64,000 nucleotides of DNA from Sphagnum compactum (GCA_965153455.1 OZ234497.1:17477872-17541871); one strand, 5' to 3'; positions 12,758 to 39,320 are shown, counted from the stretch's first letter. Translations and numbers: made by a program. The notes: a model not told the origin generated them from the sequence alone.

Positions 12758-12955
12758 AACTTCTTGCTACACAAAAAAGAATGAAAGAAAGAACGAAACT
12801 TCTCCTCGATCTGATTCGATCTGCAAACCTAATATCCCTTTCAACCGTCTTGTTCACGGTCTTCCTTGTAGGAACAATCACACATTCAGTACATGCACAC
12901 ACCAAATTTCAGCATAGTTTGAGCTTCTTCTTCGTTAAAGAATTCTTCAGACACA

Positions 12956-13234
12956 TCATGAAGCTGCCATATGATCATATCTCAGCCTCGTTGCTTCATA
13001 ACTCACTGATAGTACTGTCCTAAGTTCAACGATACAGGCACTTGGTTCATTCTGGCTTGCAGGTAGAGCTATATCACTCACTGTCAAATGATGTAACAGT
13101 CCATGCTCGACAGTTTTGCTCCAGTACTGAAACTTTTTGCATTCTCTGATGATCTTGATCACACACATGATCTTACTGCCTCTGACAGCATCCCGGAAAT
13201 AGTTGAGTTCGCCCACAAAAGGCCCGACATTCAT
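12956..13234 (-). other. Unidentified open frame, possible terminal exon or relic
   Basis: A 92-codon minus-strand frame ends in TGA at 12956. Its composition is protein-like (GELNYFRDAVRGSKIM, then KTVEHGLLHHLTVSD) and unlike the low-complexity frames around it. I do not recognise it. It lies about 200 bp upstream of the Ycf20-like start on the same strand. It could be the last exon of another gene or a decayed transposon piece. No matching upstream exon was found. Confidence 0.25.
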
Positions 13235-16200
13235 AATCTATATATGCATTCTCACACCCAGTACCATAATAGCCATTTCCACCCATATGTGCTGCAACAT
13301 GGAAAGACAAGCAAGCATCAAGAGATGAAGAGCACATGTGCAACAGAAACTTAAACTCATCAAGACTTAGCGCCTTGGTGATTTGGATGCAGCATCATGT
13401 ATGAATTGAATGCTCTTCTGCTCAAGACAAAATGAAGGAAAATGCATGCTTTGCTGCTTCATATATATCACAAATTCATACTCAATTCTCTCGGCCATCA
13501 GGAGGTGGCTTGAGAAAACTTTGCACTTGTCTCTCTTGCTAGACTTTCTGTCACCAAGTTTGCAAAACATTTCCTAATTGCATTCTATTTGCATGAATTT
13601 TTTCCTCTGTTTCTGTTGGACCCTCTGATCTGCATTGTCCAAAGTTGCTACATGAATATCGAGCTTCATTTTGGTGATTGAATGTGCATCATTATACATC
13701 TGGTCCTTGTGAAATTCAGCTCCATTTGCTTGACATAAGAAAAGATGCCCATTTAGTGTAATCATCAATAACAACGAATTATCACGTGTTTGGTAGCAGG
13801 CTGCAATGATCATGTAGTATCTAAAACAACCATTGATTTACAAATTGGGATAGTCTTTAATTTAATTATTTCTAAAAAGAACCAAATATAATGCCATCAA
13901 AGATAATTTTAAAATATATTTCCCAAGAAAAGACCCAAATATAGTGCCATCAAAGATAATTTGAAAATATATTTCCCAAGAAAAGACCATGTTTCAAACT
14001 TATGTTCCTAACCAAAAAAAGTTGAAGGAAAGAAAACACATGTTTTCATTCTTGAAAGCTTTTCTAAACTTAATGATTAGAAACATTGAAATATAAATAA
14101 TTTTTGATATCATTCAATTTTGAAAGTCTATACAAGCTGGTAAATATATTCAGTAAAAAATTCTAATGAAAATTTTAATTTAATTATTTTTTACTAAAAA
14201 AATTCAATGAATTTAGTAGAATCAAAGTGGTGATGTTCTTAATGATACCAACCAAGAATATTGTATAACTGTGAACCCGGGTATCATGGGAGGGTAGTGG
14301 GGTAAAATAAATTAAAAAAAAAGAAATTAAAATCATCAACAGAGAAAAAGGAGAAATTGTTGTTTTGAAAGCAATCTGCCTTCACACATAGAACTTACAA
14401 AAAAAAATCTTTTTTACAATTTAGATGATTGGAAGGTAATGCCTTTCAGTCATAAAAAAAGACTCCAGAATTATAGTGCGATATTCTTTGATGCAACTTT
14501 CCTCCTTATGTTTGTTGCCTTTCAAGAGCTACCCTTTGCTACAGCTTGGAATACCTTTTGTCACAGGTACCACCATGTTCCAAAAACTCTAAAAAAATCA
14601 TTCTCAGTGAAATTAGGAAGAAGGTAATACAAAAAACAAAAAGAGCTACAATATTCTATGAAAAATTGAACTTACACTCTGCATCATCAAAGCAGAATTT
14701 AAAAAATATGAAAGTACATCCTCGAAGTCCTCCACCTTCATTCCATATATTTCTTATACAATGAATGTACATCATGGTTTTCCTACCAACTCTCCCAATA
14801 TCTCTATCTCTCTTCTTACCATGCTACCTTGAGAAAGATGTTCCTGCTTCTCCCAAGTTCCCCTTCTAACTCATGCACATATGGTCCTCCTCTTCCCTAG
14901 AAAATAAACCTTTGTTCTAATATTACTTCAAAAATATCCCAATTGATTAGGTGAACGAAACCCAATTTCTCATCTACAGAAAATTAATTAACCCAAGTAG
15001 CTTCATCTCCTCCTAAATTAGGAGACGATAAAGTATTCACCACTAGTAATTAATTAATTAATTATTAGGGTGCCCACTAGGCTAGTTAAGCTAGAAGATT
15101 TTTACCCTAAACAATTATTGTTGTCCTTCAACTAAGGTGGTCATTGAACATTTAGTGTATCGGAGAAGCCTAAATCTGTAGAAGGGAACAAACGTGCAAA
15201 AGTAGGTTAGAAAAATATCCCTTAACATTGCAATCCTTTATTTTTAATATAAATGTAAGAGAGGAAATTCAAAACCTCTTCAATATCGTTATGAAATCAT
15301 CATGCACTTCATTAAGTTTATAGTAAGTTGTATACCAAGTTTCAAAAACATTAATGTAAGAAGAATATGTAAATTTAAGTAGATTTTAAACTAGTCATGT
15401 AAAATGTGATAGAATCAATTATTTTTAAATTAGAAATTTGGAAAAACATGACCTTTATTATGTAGAAGTTTTAAATAATTAATACATTTTAATGTGCCAT
15501 CAACTTGAACTTACCAAGAATTTGATTAAAGTCCTACATGCATATACTTGGATTTTGAAAAATCTACTTATATGCATGTAGACAACATAAAACATAATAT
15601 TATTATATTAAAGTCAAAGAAAGTCCTCATATTGACCATTAAATTAAAAAATACTTCAAAGTTTTTTGTACGAAAATTTATTTTATAACTACTTTCATTA
15701 AAAAAAAAAGGTTAATAGATTGGCCTACTTTAGTAGGCTTGCACCCATAAATCCTTCTTTTTTTGCTTTTGGAGCTTAGAGAGATATTGTAACCCTCCAC
15801 CTAATGCATTCAATGCCACAAAAATCACTCAAATGATCAAGAAATGAGCAAGATATGCCATGTGAAAATGAAGAGAGTAATTATTAGATGATAGGGTGGT
15901 TAAAACAATTTATATTTTGGAGATTATGATTTTTGGACATTGTCCTATTGCATATGGAGTTCAAAAAAGTTTGTAAAGATTTTGTTGGTGCACCCATACC
16001 TCTTTTAAAATTATTCAAAGATGTCAAGAAATGAAAAAGGTATAGGGTTTGGAAGAAAATGTTTGTTCTAGCATTCAAAGATGTTTTGTAATGCTTCAAT
16101 TAGCACACCCATGGCCATGAAAAGCTTTTAAAGAAAGACAAAAAATAAATGAGAGGTGGTAAGTGTTTATTGATAGAATATTGTTTGGTGATAGACAATT

Positions 16201-17483
16201 ATAACCAATACATACTTGGGCTCCACACTACTTTGCAAAACCAATGACAATCAACTATATTTAAATTAATTTTTACATTCCCATACGGTTTCCAATAGTT
16301 TTTCATTATTTAAGTTAATCTCAAATTTAATTTAATTTGAATTAATATAAATATCAAGGACATGAAAATGGACATGTTAATTTAACTTTTCATATCCATG
16401 TTGGTGGGTAGGGGAAAGGAATGAAATAATTACTAAGATAATAAGTAGTCATTAAGATAGGAGATAATTATTAAAAAGTGAAAGCTAAAAAATGAGATAG
16501 GTATTAATTGTCTTTGAAATTTACATACAAATGACCATATGATAAAATTTGAAATATCATTGATATATATATTAGTTCCTTGTTCCTTTTGTTATTGAAA
16601 TTATGAATGATTAGTGTTGAAACAAAGTCATTGTTATATTATCCATCATGTTGTATAGTGGTCATCTTAACATAGTAATTGACAATTCTTTCTTAAAGCC
16701 AAAAGCTTGGCAAAAGTGATGGTTAGAACTTCAAATGATGCAAAACTATTAATACTTCAATTAAAAAAAAAAACTATGTTAGTTTCTTGAAATAAAATTT
16801 AGTTAATTTTATTTGATCAATATGAAATGTCACCAAAATTTGTTTCACATAAGGAGGTTTTTAAATATTTGGTGTTCATTGGAACTTAATGGTGAGCATG
16901 CAAGGAAATTTTTGAACCAAGCCACCTAAAAGCAATCAAATATTTAGGAACTTATACAACAAAGATTGAGGCCCAAAACATTAAACCATAATCAACAAAT
17001 GTAAGTGTGATTTTAAATATACACAATTTTTGTTGAAGCTAGAGGCAAAAATAATTTTTTATTTCTATTTTTGGCTTTATGTAAACTGAACCCCAACATT
17101 TTAACTTATTTATAACAAACAAATTCTAAACTTGAATATCACAAATACTAAATTCCAATTCAATCTAGACATATAAGATGTCAATGAAAACTTAGTTATG
17201 GTTATATAATCACAAAACTTGAACTAGTTGATGTGATTATATAAGAACCAACATAGTATACATACATAAATATCAATTACAAATTATTATATGTCTCATT
17301 TAGTTAAGAAAAAAATAGAGAGGCAAATATAGAAAGTTGAAAGTTCCAAAGTAAGTTAAGTTGAACCTTATATCTATGAAAGTTACTTTATGGATGAAAA
17401 TATAAACATATATGAAATTTCATTGTATTTTTAATAATCTAAAGCTGATGGAAGTAAATGTTTAAGAAATAAAAAAATAACAT
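13235..17483. other. AT-rich intergenic region
   Basis: About 4.2 kb with A/T runs and TAATTAAT-type low complexity. A direct repeat with the motif AATATAATGCCATCAAAGAT (one G/A change) occurs at about 13880 and 13940. No gene was recognised. From about 17150 on, the sequence is shared with 48.59 kb onward. Confidence 0.5.
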
Positions 17484-28571
<11,088 letters not shown>

Positions 28572-29200
28572 GATGAGGAGTGATGAGAAGCACGAAATGT
28601 AAGAAATTTGTTTGCAGCTGCGATGAGTTATCAGCCCAGGAAAGCATCGACGATTTATCAAGGCCTCTTGCAGCTTTCCTCTTGCGGATCAATATACCCG
28701 TGGCCTATAATACAAGGCATGCACATATGCACAGGAAAACGTCCACTCAGCCAGGCAACGGCTGTCTGAGAAATTAGCCTGTATAGCTCCGCTTAGACGT
28801 CTTTTCGTTGGCCGACTTCCATAGCCTTCCCGCTGGGCAACTCTGTTCCGCTCCCTCAAGAACAGATTGTAGTGGGAAGGAGAGCAAGCTTGCGCCTGAG
28901 TCTTGTCTTTTAGCAGAAGGCAACTCTCTTCGGCTCGCTCACGAACGGAATGCAGTCGGAGCCTGTCAAGAACGGAATGTAGTGGGAGGAAGGAGAGCAA
29001 GCTTGCGCGCGTCAGTCTTGTCTTGTCTCTTCGCAGAAGCCGCTGGCCGGCGAGCTCTCGGCTCGCTGGGAAATCAGTCGCGCACATGCCGCAGAATTCA
29101 CGCGCCTACAACACTTGGGGAACTCACGTGGCCGGCGATCATTGCCGAGGAAATTACCTCTGGCTACACGGCATTGAATGAATTAGTCACATGTGTACAA
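28572..29200. promoter_or_regulatory. Upstream region of the receptor kinase, with a local duplication
   Basis: This lies immediately 5' of the receptor kinase (minus strand) and should contain its promoter. A block of about 60 bp (motif GGAGAGCAAGCTTGCGC) occurs at about 28860-28920 and again at 28968-29040, with related pieces between. I see no unambiguous core promoter. Confidence 0.35.
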
Positions 29201-32200
29201 GACTTTTAATTCGCCAGAACTTAGTAGTTGGAAGGCCATCCATCCCGATTCTCAACGTTTGTGTTTACTGGCAAATTTCCGTCAAATTTCGACCTGAAGA
29301 ATATGATTTCGACCTATACAAAGGATTTTTCATGAAAAAAGTGGCCCAAATTCGCCAGATTTTTTTTTCCCAAATCGTTAGATTTTATGCTACCTTTCAG
29401 CAAGTAGCCAAGACTATTGAAGGATTTTGTTATTTTTTTTCTAGTTTCATAGGTTCTAGTATGTAACCATATATGACTAAACTATTTTCTAGATGACCTG
29501 CCACTTTGGATACATCACAAAACCTTTAAAAAGAAACCCTGATCCATCCTATGGACTTTTTATAACCCCTTGATGGACTTGTTCACAATGTGATTGTTCC
29601 GTGAAGAGCTCATACAGAACGTGTTGGCTGAAGTAAACAGAACGTGTTGGCTGGAAGTAAACAGTGAATTCAGAGTGACCGCACTTCTAAGAAAATCAAA
29701 TCCACCTCATAATGAGGTCCAAGGTGAAACCCATTTTGAGATAGTGACTACAAATCAAAAGGGCTAAGTGTACTCTATCCCTCACATGCTGGAGTCTAGA
29801 GGTACTCTTCTGATTCCTTTTTCAATATGGTGTTCTCATACTTAGTCTTAAGTAGTTAATAATTGACTTTTCAATCACATTGCAAAGGTTGCAAGCATCC
29901 TTCATCTTAAGTTGAGTGATAGTGGTAGGCTTAGCTACTTCTCAACTTCTACCCCTTCATAATACACTTTCTATCATTATAGTCAACTTATTCCAAGTGG
30001 TCATTTTTTACATGAAAAAATACGATTGATCTATTACAAGTGATCGATTTTTGACATGGATAATTTTTGACACTTAGCAAACTTGATGTCTTGTAAGTTC
30101 TCTCTTTTCCTTTTTTTTATTCTTTTGTACATTTTTCCAAATCTACCGTGTGTTTATTAATATTTTTGCAGGGTTGAATCATTTTAATCTACATGTCTTA
30201 ACAACACAAAAAAAACTTGTCTTAATTTTGGTAGTGTATTTAAACAACCACTATTAAGTGCAAGTGTGATGGAAAAATGTGGATGTAAGGTGCATGCCTT
30301 ATGAATGTAGCTTTAAGTTTAAATGTAGTTGTCGTTTTGTCAAAACTAAAAATAAAAATGTAAGTAATTTGAAGTTGGAGCAAATTGCACAAAAAAATAT
30401 TTTGTGAATTGTTTCAGAATTTTTGGGGCTTCAATGAATAAATTATGCATTTTTGAATTTAGACATAGATTGTGATCTAACTAATTTATAGAGGCTTGTA
30501 TGATGGTAAGCAAAAGCTTTTGTCTCAACTTAAATGATGTATTTGAAAGTTTAATTAAAACCTATCATTGACACATTAAGTACACAAATTTAAATGTTCA
30601 TAAGTTTTATAAATGCCCAATGTACATTTAAATATACATTAAATTTTTTGAAGTACCATCATATTTATATCTATTCAATGTCAACTTTTATGTATCATGA
30701 GATTAATAAACTAACTTTGAAAGAAATCAAAGTTATTCTTTTAATGGGACCTAAATTCTTTTGAATGAAATTTGAAAATACATCATCATTGTTTTCTTGT
30801 GATTTTGATAAAGTTGTATGTAGTTAGTTGTGTTGGCTAGAGAACCCAATGTTTTATTTCACAAGTCCATAAATGTGAACAAGAAAGAATATTTTTAATA
30901 TGTTTCATCCATGTTAGAGAACAATTTTTTTGACTGATTTTGTTAATGTGAAAAAATATTTTGCCACATCATCAATGTGCCCATGTGGAATTCACTACCC
31001 ATTGCCATGTCCACGTGTGACAATTCTCAATGGTTACTACCCATTGTCAAATTAATTATTAATGATAGGTATGTGATTAATGAAATGTGTCATCATTAAT
31101 AGGGTCCAAAGTAAAATAAGAACAAGGGGCATGAATCTAGAAAATCTAATGGGATGCAACTTGATTATATGATAAAAATTTTAACAACCTCTTTTAACAA
31201 ATTATTGTTTCACACACATTAGATTTATGACCAGATTTTGCAATTGTTTTAATTGCATATTGAATGATTTCTATGAACATCTTGGAATAGTCAATACCAA
31301 TATCGCCTTTGGTTGTTAAAAGATGGCCCATAAACTTTGGTAGGGCATATTTATATGCATCTTTTTAAATTTTTTGTTGATTTGTCTCGTTGGCTTGTTT
31401 CACTCATAGATAGCGTTTGGAGTCTCACAAACGGGCCTCCAATCAAATTATGGAAGGCTAATCTCAATGGATCTCCAAAACTGCCTATTAAAGTCCCAAA
31501 CCTTATTCCCATATCACCCAATTTGGGGCCATGATGCGTTGAGGTCCGTGGAAAAAGAAAATTTTATCAATGTTAAACTATCCAAAGATGTGGAATCTTG
31601 AAAGTAAGGCATTGAGCAAAGTGCAACTTAAGCCATGAAGATGAGTCTATATGTGGAATATTGTGAGGATAATTTGTTGCATTTGTCAAAGTCGTTGCTT
31701 GTTCAAAGTTCCACTCTTCTAGAAGGCTTTTGGCCTTCAAGCAATTGGAGGTTTAATTATGCCATCCACAATTTAGGTTATTGATTTAAAAGATCCAATC
31801 ATTTGTCTTTATTGTGAGCGGAAGAATTTGAAGCTTGCTTCAGCATACTCATGAAGCTTCATGATCTTCTCCTTGTCCCTATATAGATGGGAAAAACACA
31901 AAATGATGTTGTCAAGGATGACCAAAATGAATTTTTCAAAATGGTGAAGGTTCAGTGGTGGGTTCAATGAAAAAGGTCAAATTCGGATGAATGACATTTG
32001 TATGAAGATTGTTGGAATGGCAAGTGGAAATGTAATTTAACAAATCAAAAATAGTGGCTCAAGATTTTAATTTTTTTTTTTTCTTGCTTGAAAAAATACA
32101 ACAAACAAAAATCAATTTACTATTTTTGATAGTTGTGTTTTTTGAGCAAAAGTGAATCTTAAGGTTGTTAATGCATCTAATAATTTATGAAGTATGTTGA

Positions 32201-35200
32201 TAAAATATTTGTTTTTTCTCAATGTCTTTTTTAATCATTCAATTTATTTCACTTTTAAAAAATGTTCTAAATACATTTATTGTCATTCACATGTTGTGTT
32301 ATTTAAGGAATTTACTTATACAACAAATTATTCATGATTTTTTTTTAGTATTCATAATAAATACTAATCTATTGATTTTTATTCATTATTGGAATTGGTG
32401 TTTTTCAATGTGTGAAATTTTGATAATTGTGTTTCTAATTGATGCTAAATTTTGGGCCTTTCATTCTTGGCTTTTCATGTTGCATTTAGTGGCCACAAGG
32501 AAAAATGGTATATAAAATTTTAAACTACTAAAAATTTGTTTTACTATGAGCACCATTTTTTAATTTGTAGATGTGACTGTAACCATTATAAGATTGGCAT
32601 GGTGGCCTTTATTGCGTCATTAGTGGGATAATGAACCCATGGTTTTCATTATCAATACTATAATATATTGTTATTATTATATATATCACTTGTGGCCACT
32701 AGGCGGATTACTCCTTTCATAGTATATAAAATTTGAATCTATTAATCTATTTATTTTAATGAACATCATCTTTGGATCCATAAACATTGTTGGATTGGCA
32801 TGATGTCCCTTGTCTAAAACTCAAAGAATTGAATTTCTCGTTGTCATTAATGAGAGCACTAATCTTTGGTTTGAAATATTTTTTGGAAAGTATTAACATG
32901 TGCTAATTATAGAGTTGAAAATAGTGATAGTTGAGGGGGTGAATCACCTTAGATGGATTAGAAATGCATTGTTATTGTCGCATCAAATTGATATGAAGAG
33001 AAGTCCTCAATTTTGGAGCATCTTTCAAGCTTTTGGTTTTTGCACAATATATCCACCATCATTTCCCTCATTCATTAGACACAATATGTACATGTTGATG
33101 TTAATTTTTGAAAACTTTCGATGACATTCTCATGTTTATTTAACAATAAGCTTATTCAAACATGCATTTAAAAAACATTCATGTATAAAATGATCACAAA
33201 CTTGTTAACTTAGGTGGCCATGTTTAAGTGGAGTTCATCCCATCCAATAGGTTGTCCAAAGTCCTGAATTAATTAAATATGTGTTAAATACTGTAAATTA
33301 TAGCATAATAAAAAATTAATTAAATTAATTTATTAATTATTTGATAAGTTAATCAAACATATATTATATTTAATGCTAAATAATCAATAAATAATTTACA
33401 ATCTATTAATTAATAAGTTCATTTCATTATATAATCAATTCAATATTTTAAAATTAATATTCAATATTTACTGTTTTATTTGATAATTTTTTTCAATTCA
33501 ACATATATCTTAGTCTATAAATTATTAATATCAATTAATGAATAAGTTAATTATTAATTATTTAATTTCCATTTATTCATTTGATCATTAATAATTATTA
33601 ATCAAGAATTCTGGTACAAAGACAAAAATCATTAAATAATTAATAGTTTTGTAGCTTATAAAAACGTTAAATAAAATTCAGAATTTATTAAAATTTAATT
33701 AATAATTTAATTCATATTTTACTTATATTAAATTAATTATCTAATAATTGAAATTTACTAATCAATAATTATATTTAATAATTTAATTAGTTAGTTAGTT
33801 ATTAAATAGGAACTAATTAATTATTCATGACTTAAATGATATGCTTAATATTAATTATTAATGCAAATTAATTATCTTTTCGAATGATAGTTAGCAACTA
33901 AATAAGTGAATAAGTTCATAATTTAATATTTAATATCAAATATTTGGTATTTTTCAAGTAATTAATTTAATTAAATATTCAATCAAATAATTATTTAGTG
34001 GCTAACCAACATTTAGAAGGTTAAATTTAATTTTTTATTATTTATAATTAATTTGGATTAAATTCAGAAACAAAAATAATAAGCAAGTAGTTAATTCCAT
34101 TAAAGAAATAATTCAATTTTTAAAATTTGATTATTGAATTATATCTTAAATCATTAAGTTATAAATTTGATTATTGAATTATATCTTAAATGATTAAGTT
34201 ATAAATTTAATTATGTATTGTTGATGAATTATGATTATGAATAAAAATTGATGAGCCAGTAAAAAGTATGAAGTGAAAATCAATGTTAAAACTAAGTTTT
34301 AAAATTAAACAATTATAAAATAGTAGGTAATTATAAATAGGTTTGTATGTGGGTAGGTAGGTAGGTGATTAATTATTAGTTAAATAAATAAATAAATAAA
34401 ATTTTATTTACTAATTTAATTATATAATTTACAAAAGAAAAAATAAACACAAAACATATGGGAAAACATTTCTAGTTGCAAATGAATTTGTAATTAAGGT
34501 GCAATTAGAAAATTTAGCATATATGTTTTATTTTCCAATTTCATCTTATAAACTATATAGAAGTGGTCTCACATTAAAGAACATGTGGGGATGAATTCAA
34601 AAAGACTTATTCTTAAAAACAATATTTATATGGTTATTATTTAGCCCACCTACCTTCCTACCTTTTCTTAATTCAAAACATGTGGCAAATAATGTGTGGA
34701 TATTTAATAGTTTCTAAAAATAGTTGTAAAAACAAGACCTAGTTGTAAATGTTATATGAATGTTCAAAGGATGAACATGTATTGTTGACCATATACATTC
34801 TCCATAGTCCATTTGGTGAGGTCATGCTAAATCATGATTTGCAAGTACATGTTGAATGCAACTTCATGTATGCAATTAAGGCAATTTTACTTGTAAATGT
34901 TGGTAGCAATTGTTTTATAATGCAAATTAAAGTTACAAATTGGCTTTTTTCTATTAATGAGTAAAAATAAAGGTTTTTCATTTATCTCCTTGAAGATGAA
35001 AGCATCGCATGGAGCAATGTAGATTTTTTTCGGTGATTTTTGGAACCCTAGAAGCTCAACCCTAACCTATAATAACAAGGTGATGTGTTTGTTTATGTTC
35101 TTTGATGCATAGTTGAGTAGTTTTTGAAATTCTCCATAATTGTTAAGCAAAATATAATATAGTTTTGGCCATGGTCCTCAACGTATATCCTATGATATAT

Positions 35201-37549
35201 TTGATAAACGTTTTCAACTAGAATATGCAGATATTGAATGGATTCATATACTTCATGTTCATTCCAATATGTCAATTATTGTAAAGCTAAGGGTTATCAA
35301 TAGTTAATTTTACATATTCTTGAAGCTTTGTAATTGTAAGAAGTTTTATGTATTTTAGATGGTTAGTTTTATTGTTTTTGTGAAGATAAAAGGTTACCCT
35401 TTAAGGATTCTTCTTAAGAGAACTAAAGGATTACTTTGTAAAAAACAATTCCTTTTTGGAATTTTAGTTTTAGGAGTTTTCAAAATGATTTTGTTTAAAG
35501 TCTTGTAAGTGTGAAACTTCTTGTAAGCCCACTTGTTGATTATTTTTCGTTGTTGTCCTTTTTTTTAGGTTTTGCTTTTCCTTTTCTATCAATTTGTTTT
35601 GCATCATGTCATTATGTTGTGGTTTGTTGTTCAATAACAACATTGTTTAATTTTCTTGTTACTTTTGGATTTGAAAGAAAAACACTAGAAGAAGTATTTT
35701 CGATTGGTTTCTACGATTAAATTTTAATCACAAGCGACATTTGCGACTAAAATATTTTTAGTTGCTTTAGACAAGTTGCATGTGATGATTAGTTGCAAAC
35801 AACAAAGTGTATTGCATGAAAGCAAAAGTCAATAAATACAAGTTCATCCTTTGACTTTATTTTATATTTATTATCACATGTGATTGAGATGCAACTATTT
35901 GGTCATAATTGAAAGCAAATGATGTGTTGCCACATGTCCTAATATTTAATTATTTGAAATATATATTTTATTATTATTTTGAAACAACATAAGATGTGTG
36001 AAACCACATCCCTTGTTTATATAATGTTCAAAATAAGAATGAATTATAAACAATATGGGATAAGTTTTGAAATTGCAACTTACAGTTCCAAACTTTTTTT
36101 CATGGTTATTTTTCTTAATTTTTCAATTTCTAAACAATTCAAGTACATGGTTCATTAGATAATTAGATAATCATTTAATTAATAATGATTAAATTTACAT
36201 ATATTTAAACTATAAACTATACATTATAAACATTAAATATTCATTATCAATTACTTAAATAACTAATAACTTCTTAATATTTAATAAACTAACTATCTAA
36301 CATAAGTTGTCAAATATATAACTCATTAATAATTAAATAACTAAAATATTTAAAAATATTGTATTACTTTATAAACTATGGTCGAATTTTAGATAATATA
36401 ATTATGGAAAAATAATTTACTTACTATATTTTTTTGAAATTTTTAAAATATTTCCTTAAAATAATAAATAATGAACCAACAATTGCTATTAAAAATTAAA
36501 TTCTTACACGGATTTTCTTAAAAATAAAAATAAAACTAAATACATTAATTATTATATAATTACATTTCTTCTTGAAAAATAATTTATAGGTCAAGTAATT
36601 TTTTTCTATTGGTAATTATTAATTATAAATATAATAAGTTTGCTAAACATAACATTAATTTTTATAATTACTTTAAAATTACTATAAAAATATTCATCAT
36701 AGATGATTAATTACATGATTTTAAAATGAAAGTAATGTATAATAATTCTTCAGATTAAAATCATTAAAATAATTATTTTAATTACATTATACTTTTCCCA
36801 AAATCTTAATTCAGATTTAAGATTATAAATTGTAGATTGTGAATAAATATGTTATAAAGTTATATATAAAATAATTATGCATGATTAATTAGTTAAATAA
36901 TTAACTAATTAATTATTATCTAAAGTAATTGCGATGATTTTGAAATGATGTAACATTATTTACGGTAATTAATTTCTTTTACCATAAGAATATAAATTAT
37001 ATAATATAAAAATCTATGTTCTATCAATATCTATTTAATTTAACTAATAGTCAATAAAAAAAATCATTTATGATTATTTATAAAAGTGATTTATTTTGGA
37101 TAACATTAGTAGAAAAAACCTTTATATTTTAATTTTCTGAATTAAAAATATATTTTAGGTTCCAAATAGTAATTCAAAATTCAAATATCAATTTTTAGAT
37201 CAAATACTTCTATTGAATGTAAATAGAAAAATTCTGAATTGAAATGTCAATTTTCATATACAAATAACATTATTCAAATGCCCATTTTTAGGTTCAATTA
37301 AAAAAAATTTGAATTGACATATTAATTTTTAGAATTCAAATTGATAATTTGGATTTCAATTTTCAAGTCAAATAAATTTTTAAATTTTAAATTAAGAAGT
37401 TCTAAATTGAAATATCAATTTTCATATTGAAACAAAAATATTTAAAATTCGAATGTTGATTTTTGGACTCAATTATAATTTTTTGAATTGAAATACTAAT
37501 TTTCAGATTCGTTATATGAGCAATATGCATACATATGCATATTTAATGT

Positions 37550-37550
<1 letters not shown>

Positions 37551-37584
<34 letters not shown>
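37551..37584. repeat. (CA)n microsatellite
   Basis: About 17 uninterrupted CA units followed by TATATA, within AT-rich DNA. Confidence 0.95.
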
Positions 37585-37590
<6 letters not shown>

Positions 37591-38910
37591 ATTTTAATAA
37601 ATACATAAAAATACACCCATATGTCATTGTAGAATACTTTTAGGATACGATTAATTTAGTGACTATTATGACTAATGGCACATATCAAGTTATTAATGAA
37701 TGAAAATAGACTTAAAATCCATCCAACCAATAGGATAAAATTTCCAATAATTACATCATAATTGTGAGAATGACCAAAATAGTTGAAATTTGGTCTTGTA
37801 GTTGCAAATACTCCCAAATCTAGTTGCAAATGACTACAAATCACATGTAGCCATAAACGAAGTGATTACATTTTGGCCGACTTTTATTAATGAAACTTGG
37901 TTTGCAAGTTGGTGCATTTCACTAGAGTTAATGAAATCAATGGGGAAATTGTGGTAGATAAGTCATTATCATACAATCTACTATTGATGGACCTTAAAAA
38001 AACGTGAGACTAACACTATTGTTCATACTATTGTTTTTGTTTTTTGTTTGTTTCATCTTTCTTGGTTTGGAACTTTTTATGGTTTTTTGAAAAAATGTTA
38101 ACCTTGCTATGGTTTTTTTTCATTATGACAATGCAAATTTATTTGCGTTTACAAAAATATTTCTTTTTTGAAATTCTTTTTGGCTAGTTGAAAAAATCTG
38201 AAACCTTGTATTACCTTATTTTAACCATGAAAACGAAAATTTATCCATCTTAGTCATGTTTTTTTGTTATGTCCTTGAGGTGGGTTTTTCTTTCTAGTTT
38301 AATGGTTTTTAGAGACCTTCTACTTTAACCAAATTACTCATTAACTAGATTTTTTTTTTGGGGTAAAAATTCACTAAATTGTGACCTACAAAATATGATT
38401 TTGAACTATAGGATGGATTTTTATGAATAAAATGCAAAAACAATGGCATATTTTTTTGATCAGTTCCAATATGTAATAAAAAATATTGCAAGATTCTTTT
38501 TTTTTCTATTTTCATCTTTAGAATGTAACTGAAACTCAATTTACCCATTTTCACACAAAAAAACATAGCAAGAACTACTTGGTGGTCACCACATGGTCTT
38601 CTGACACACTAAAGAAAATTTGTCCTTTGCAACCAAGAAATTTATGACCAGAAATTTTAAATGACTATATGTATGATTTAAAATCATAAACTATTACTTC
38701 AGATCCTATGTGTAAAAAGTTATAGTCATACATTAATGGGGCATGTGACTAGTAGATGATGAAGTGGTAACAAGATGGGGGATGTTAGTTTTCATCACTT
38801 TTATTTCATTTATATGGCATCCATGACCGATGACAAAGTGACGTGGATGTCCGATTATCATTACAATGATTAAAAAATGACTGTAAGTCATTTGATATGA
38901 ACATAAACAA

Positions 38911-39320
38911 CCCTACCCCCACCCCCCACCTACCTATGTACCTACCTATTTACCTACCCACCCACCCACCTACTTACCACATACCCACCAACCCACCCAT
39001 CCACCACCTACCTACCTACCTACCTACATACTACCCACTTATTTACCCACCATTTCACCCACCCACCCATCCACCTACTTACTTACTATCCATTTACCTA
39101 CCCACCAACTTACGCACCCACTTACCTACCTATTACCCACTTATCTACCCACCAACCCACCCACCCACCCACACACACATGACCCACCTATTTATTTACC
39201 TACCTAACCACTCACCCACCCATCCACTTACTTACCTACCCATTCACCCACCTACCTACCTTTTATTTCCTATTTTTTATAACCTACCCACTTCCTACCT
39301 ATCATCTTACCACTTGCTAC
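38911..39320. repeat. (CCTA/CCCA)n tetranucleotide tract
   Basis: About 400 bp of mixed CCTA, CCCA and CTTA units with an almost pure pyrimidine-plus-A strand. It produces a 144-codon frame of Pro/Thr/Tyr/Leu repeats, which is a by-product of the repeat. Shorter related tracts occur at about 34350 (GGTA) and 39547 (CCTA). Confidence 0.9.
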
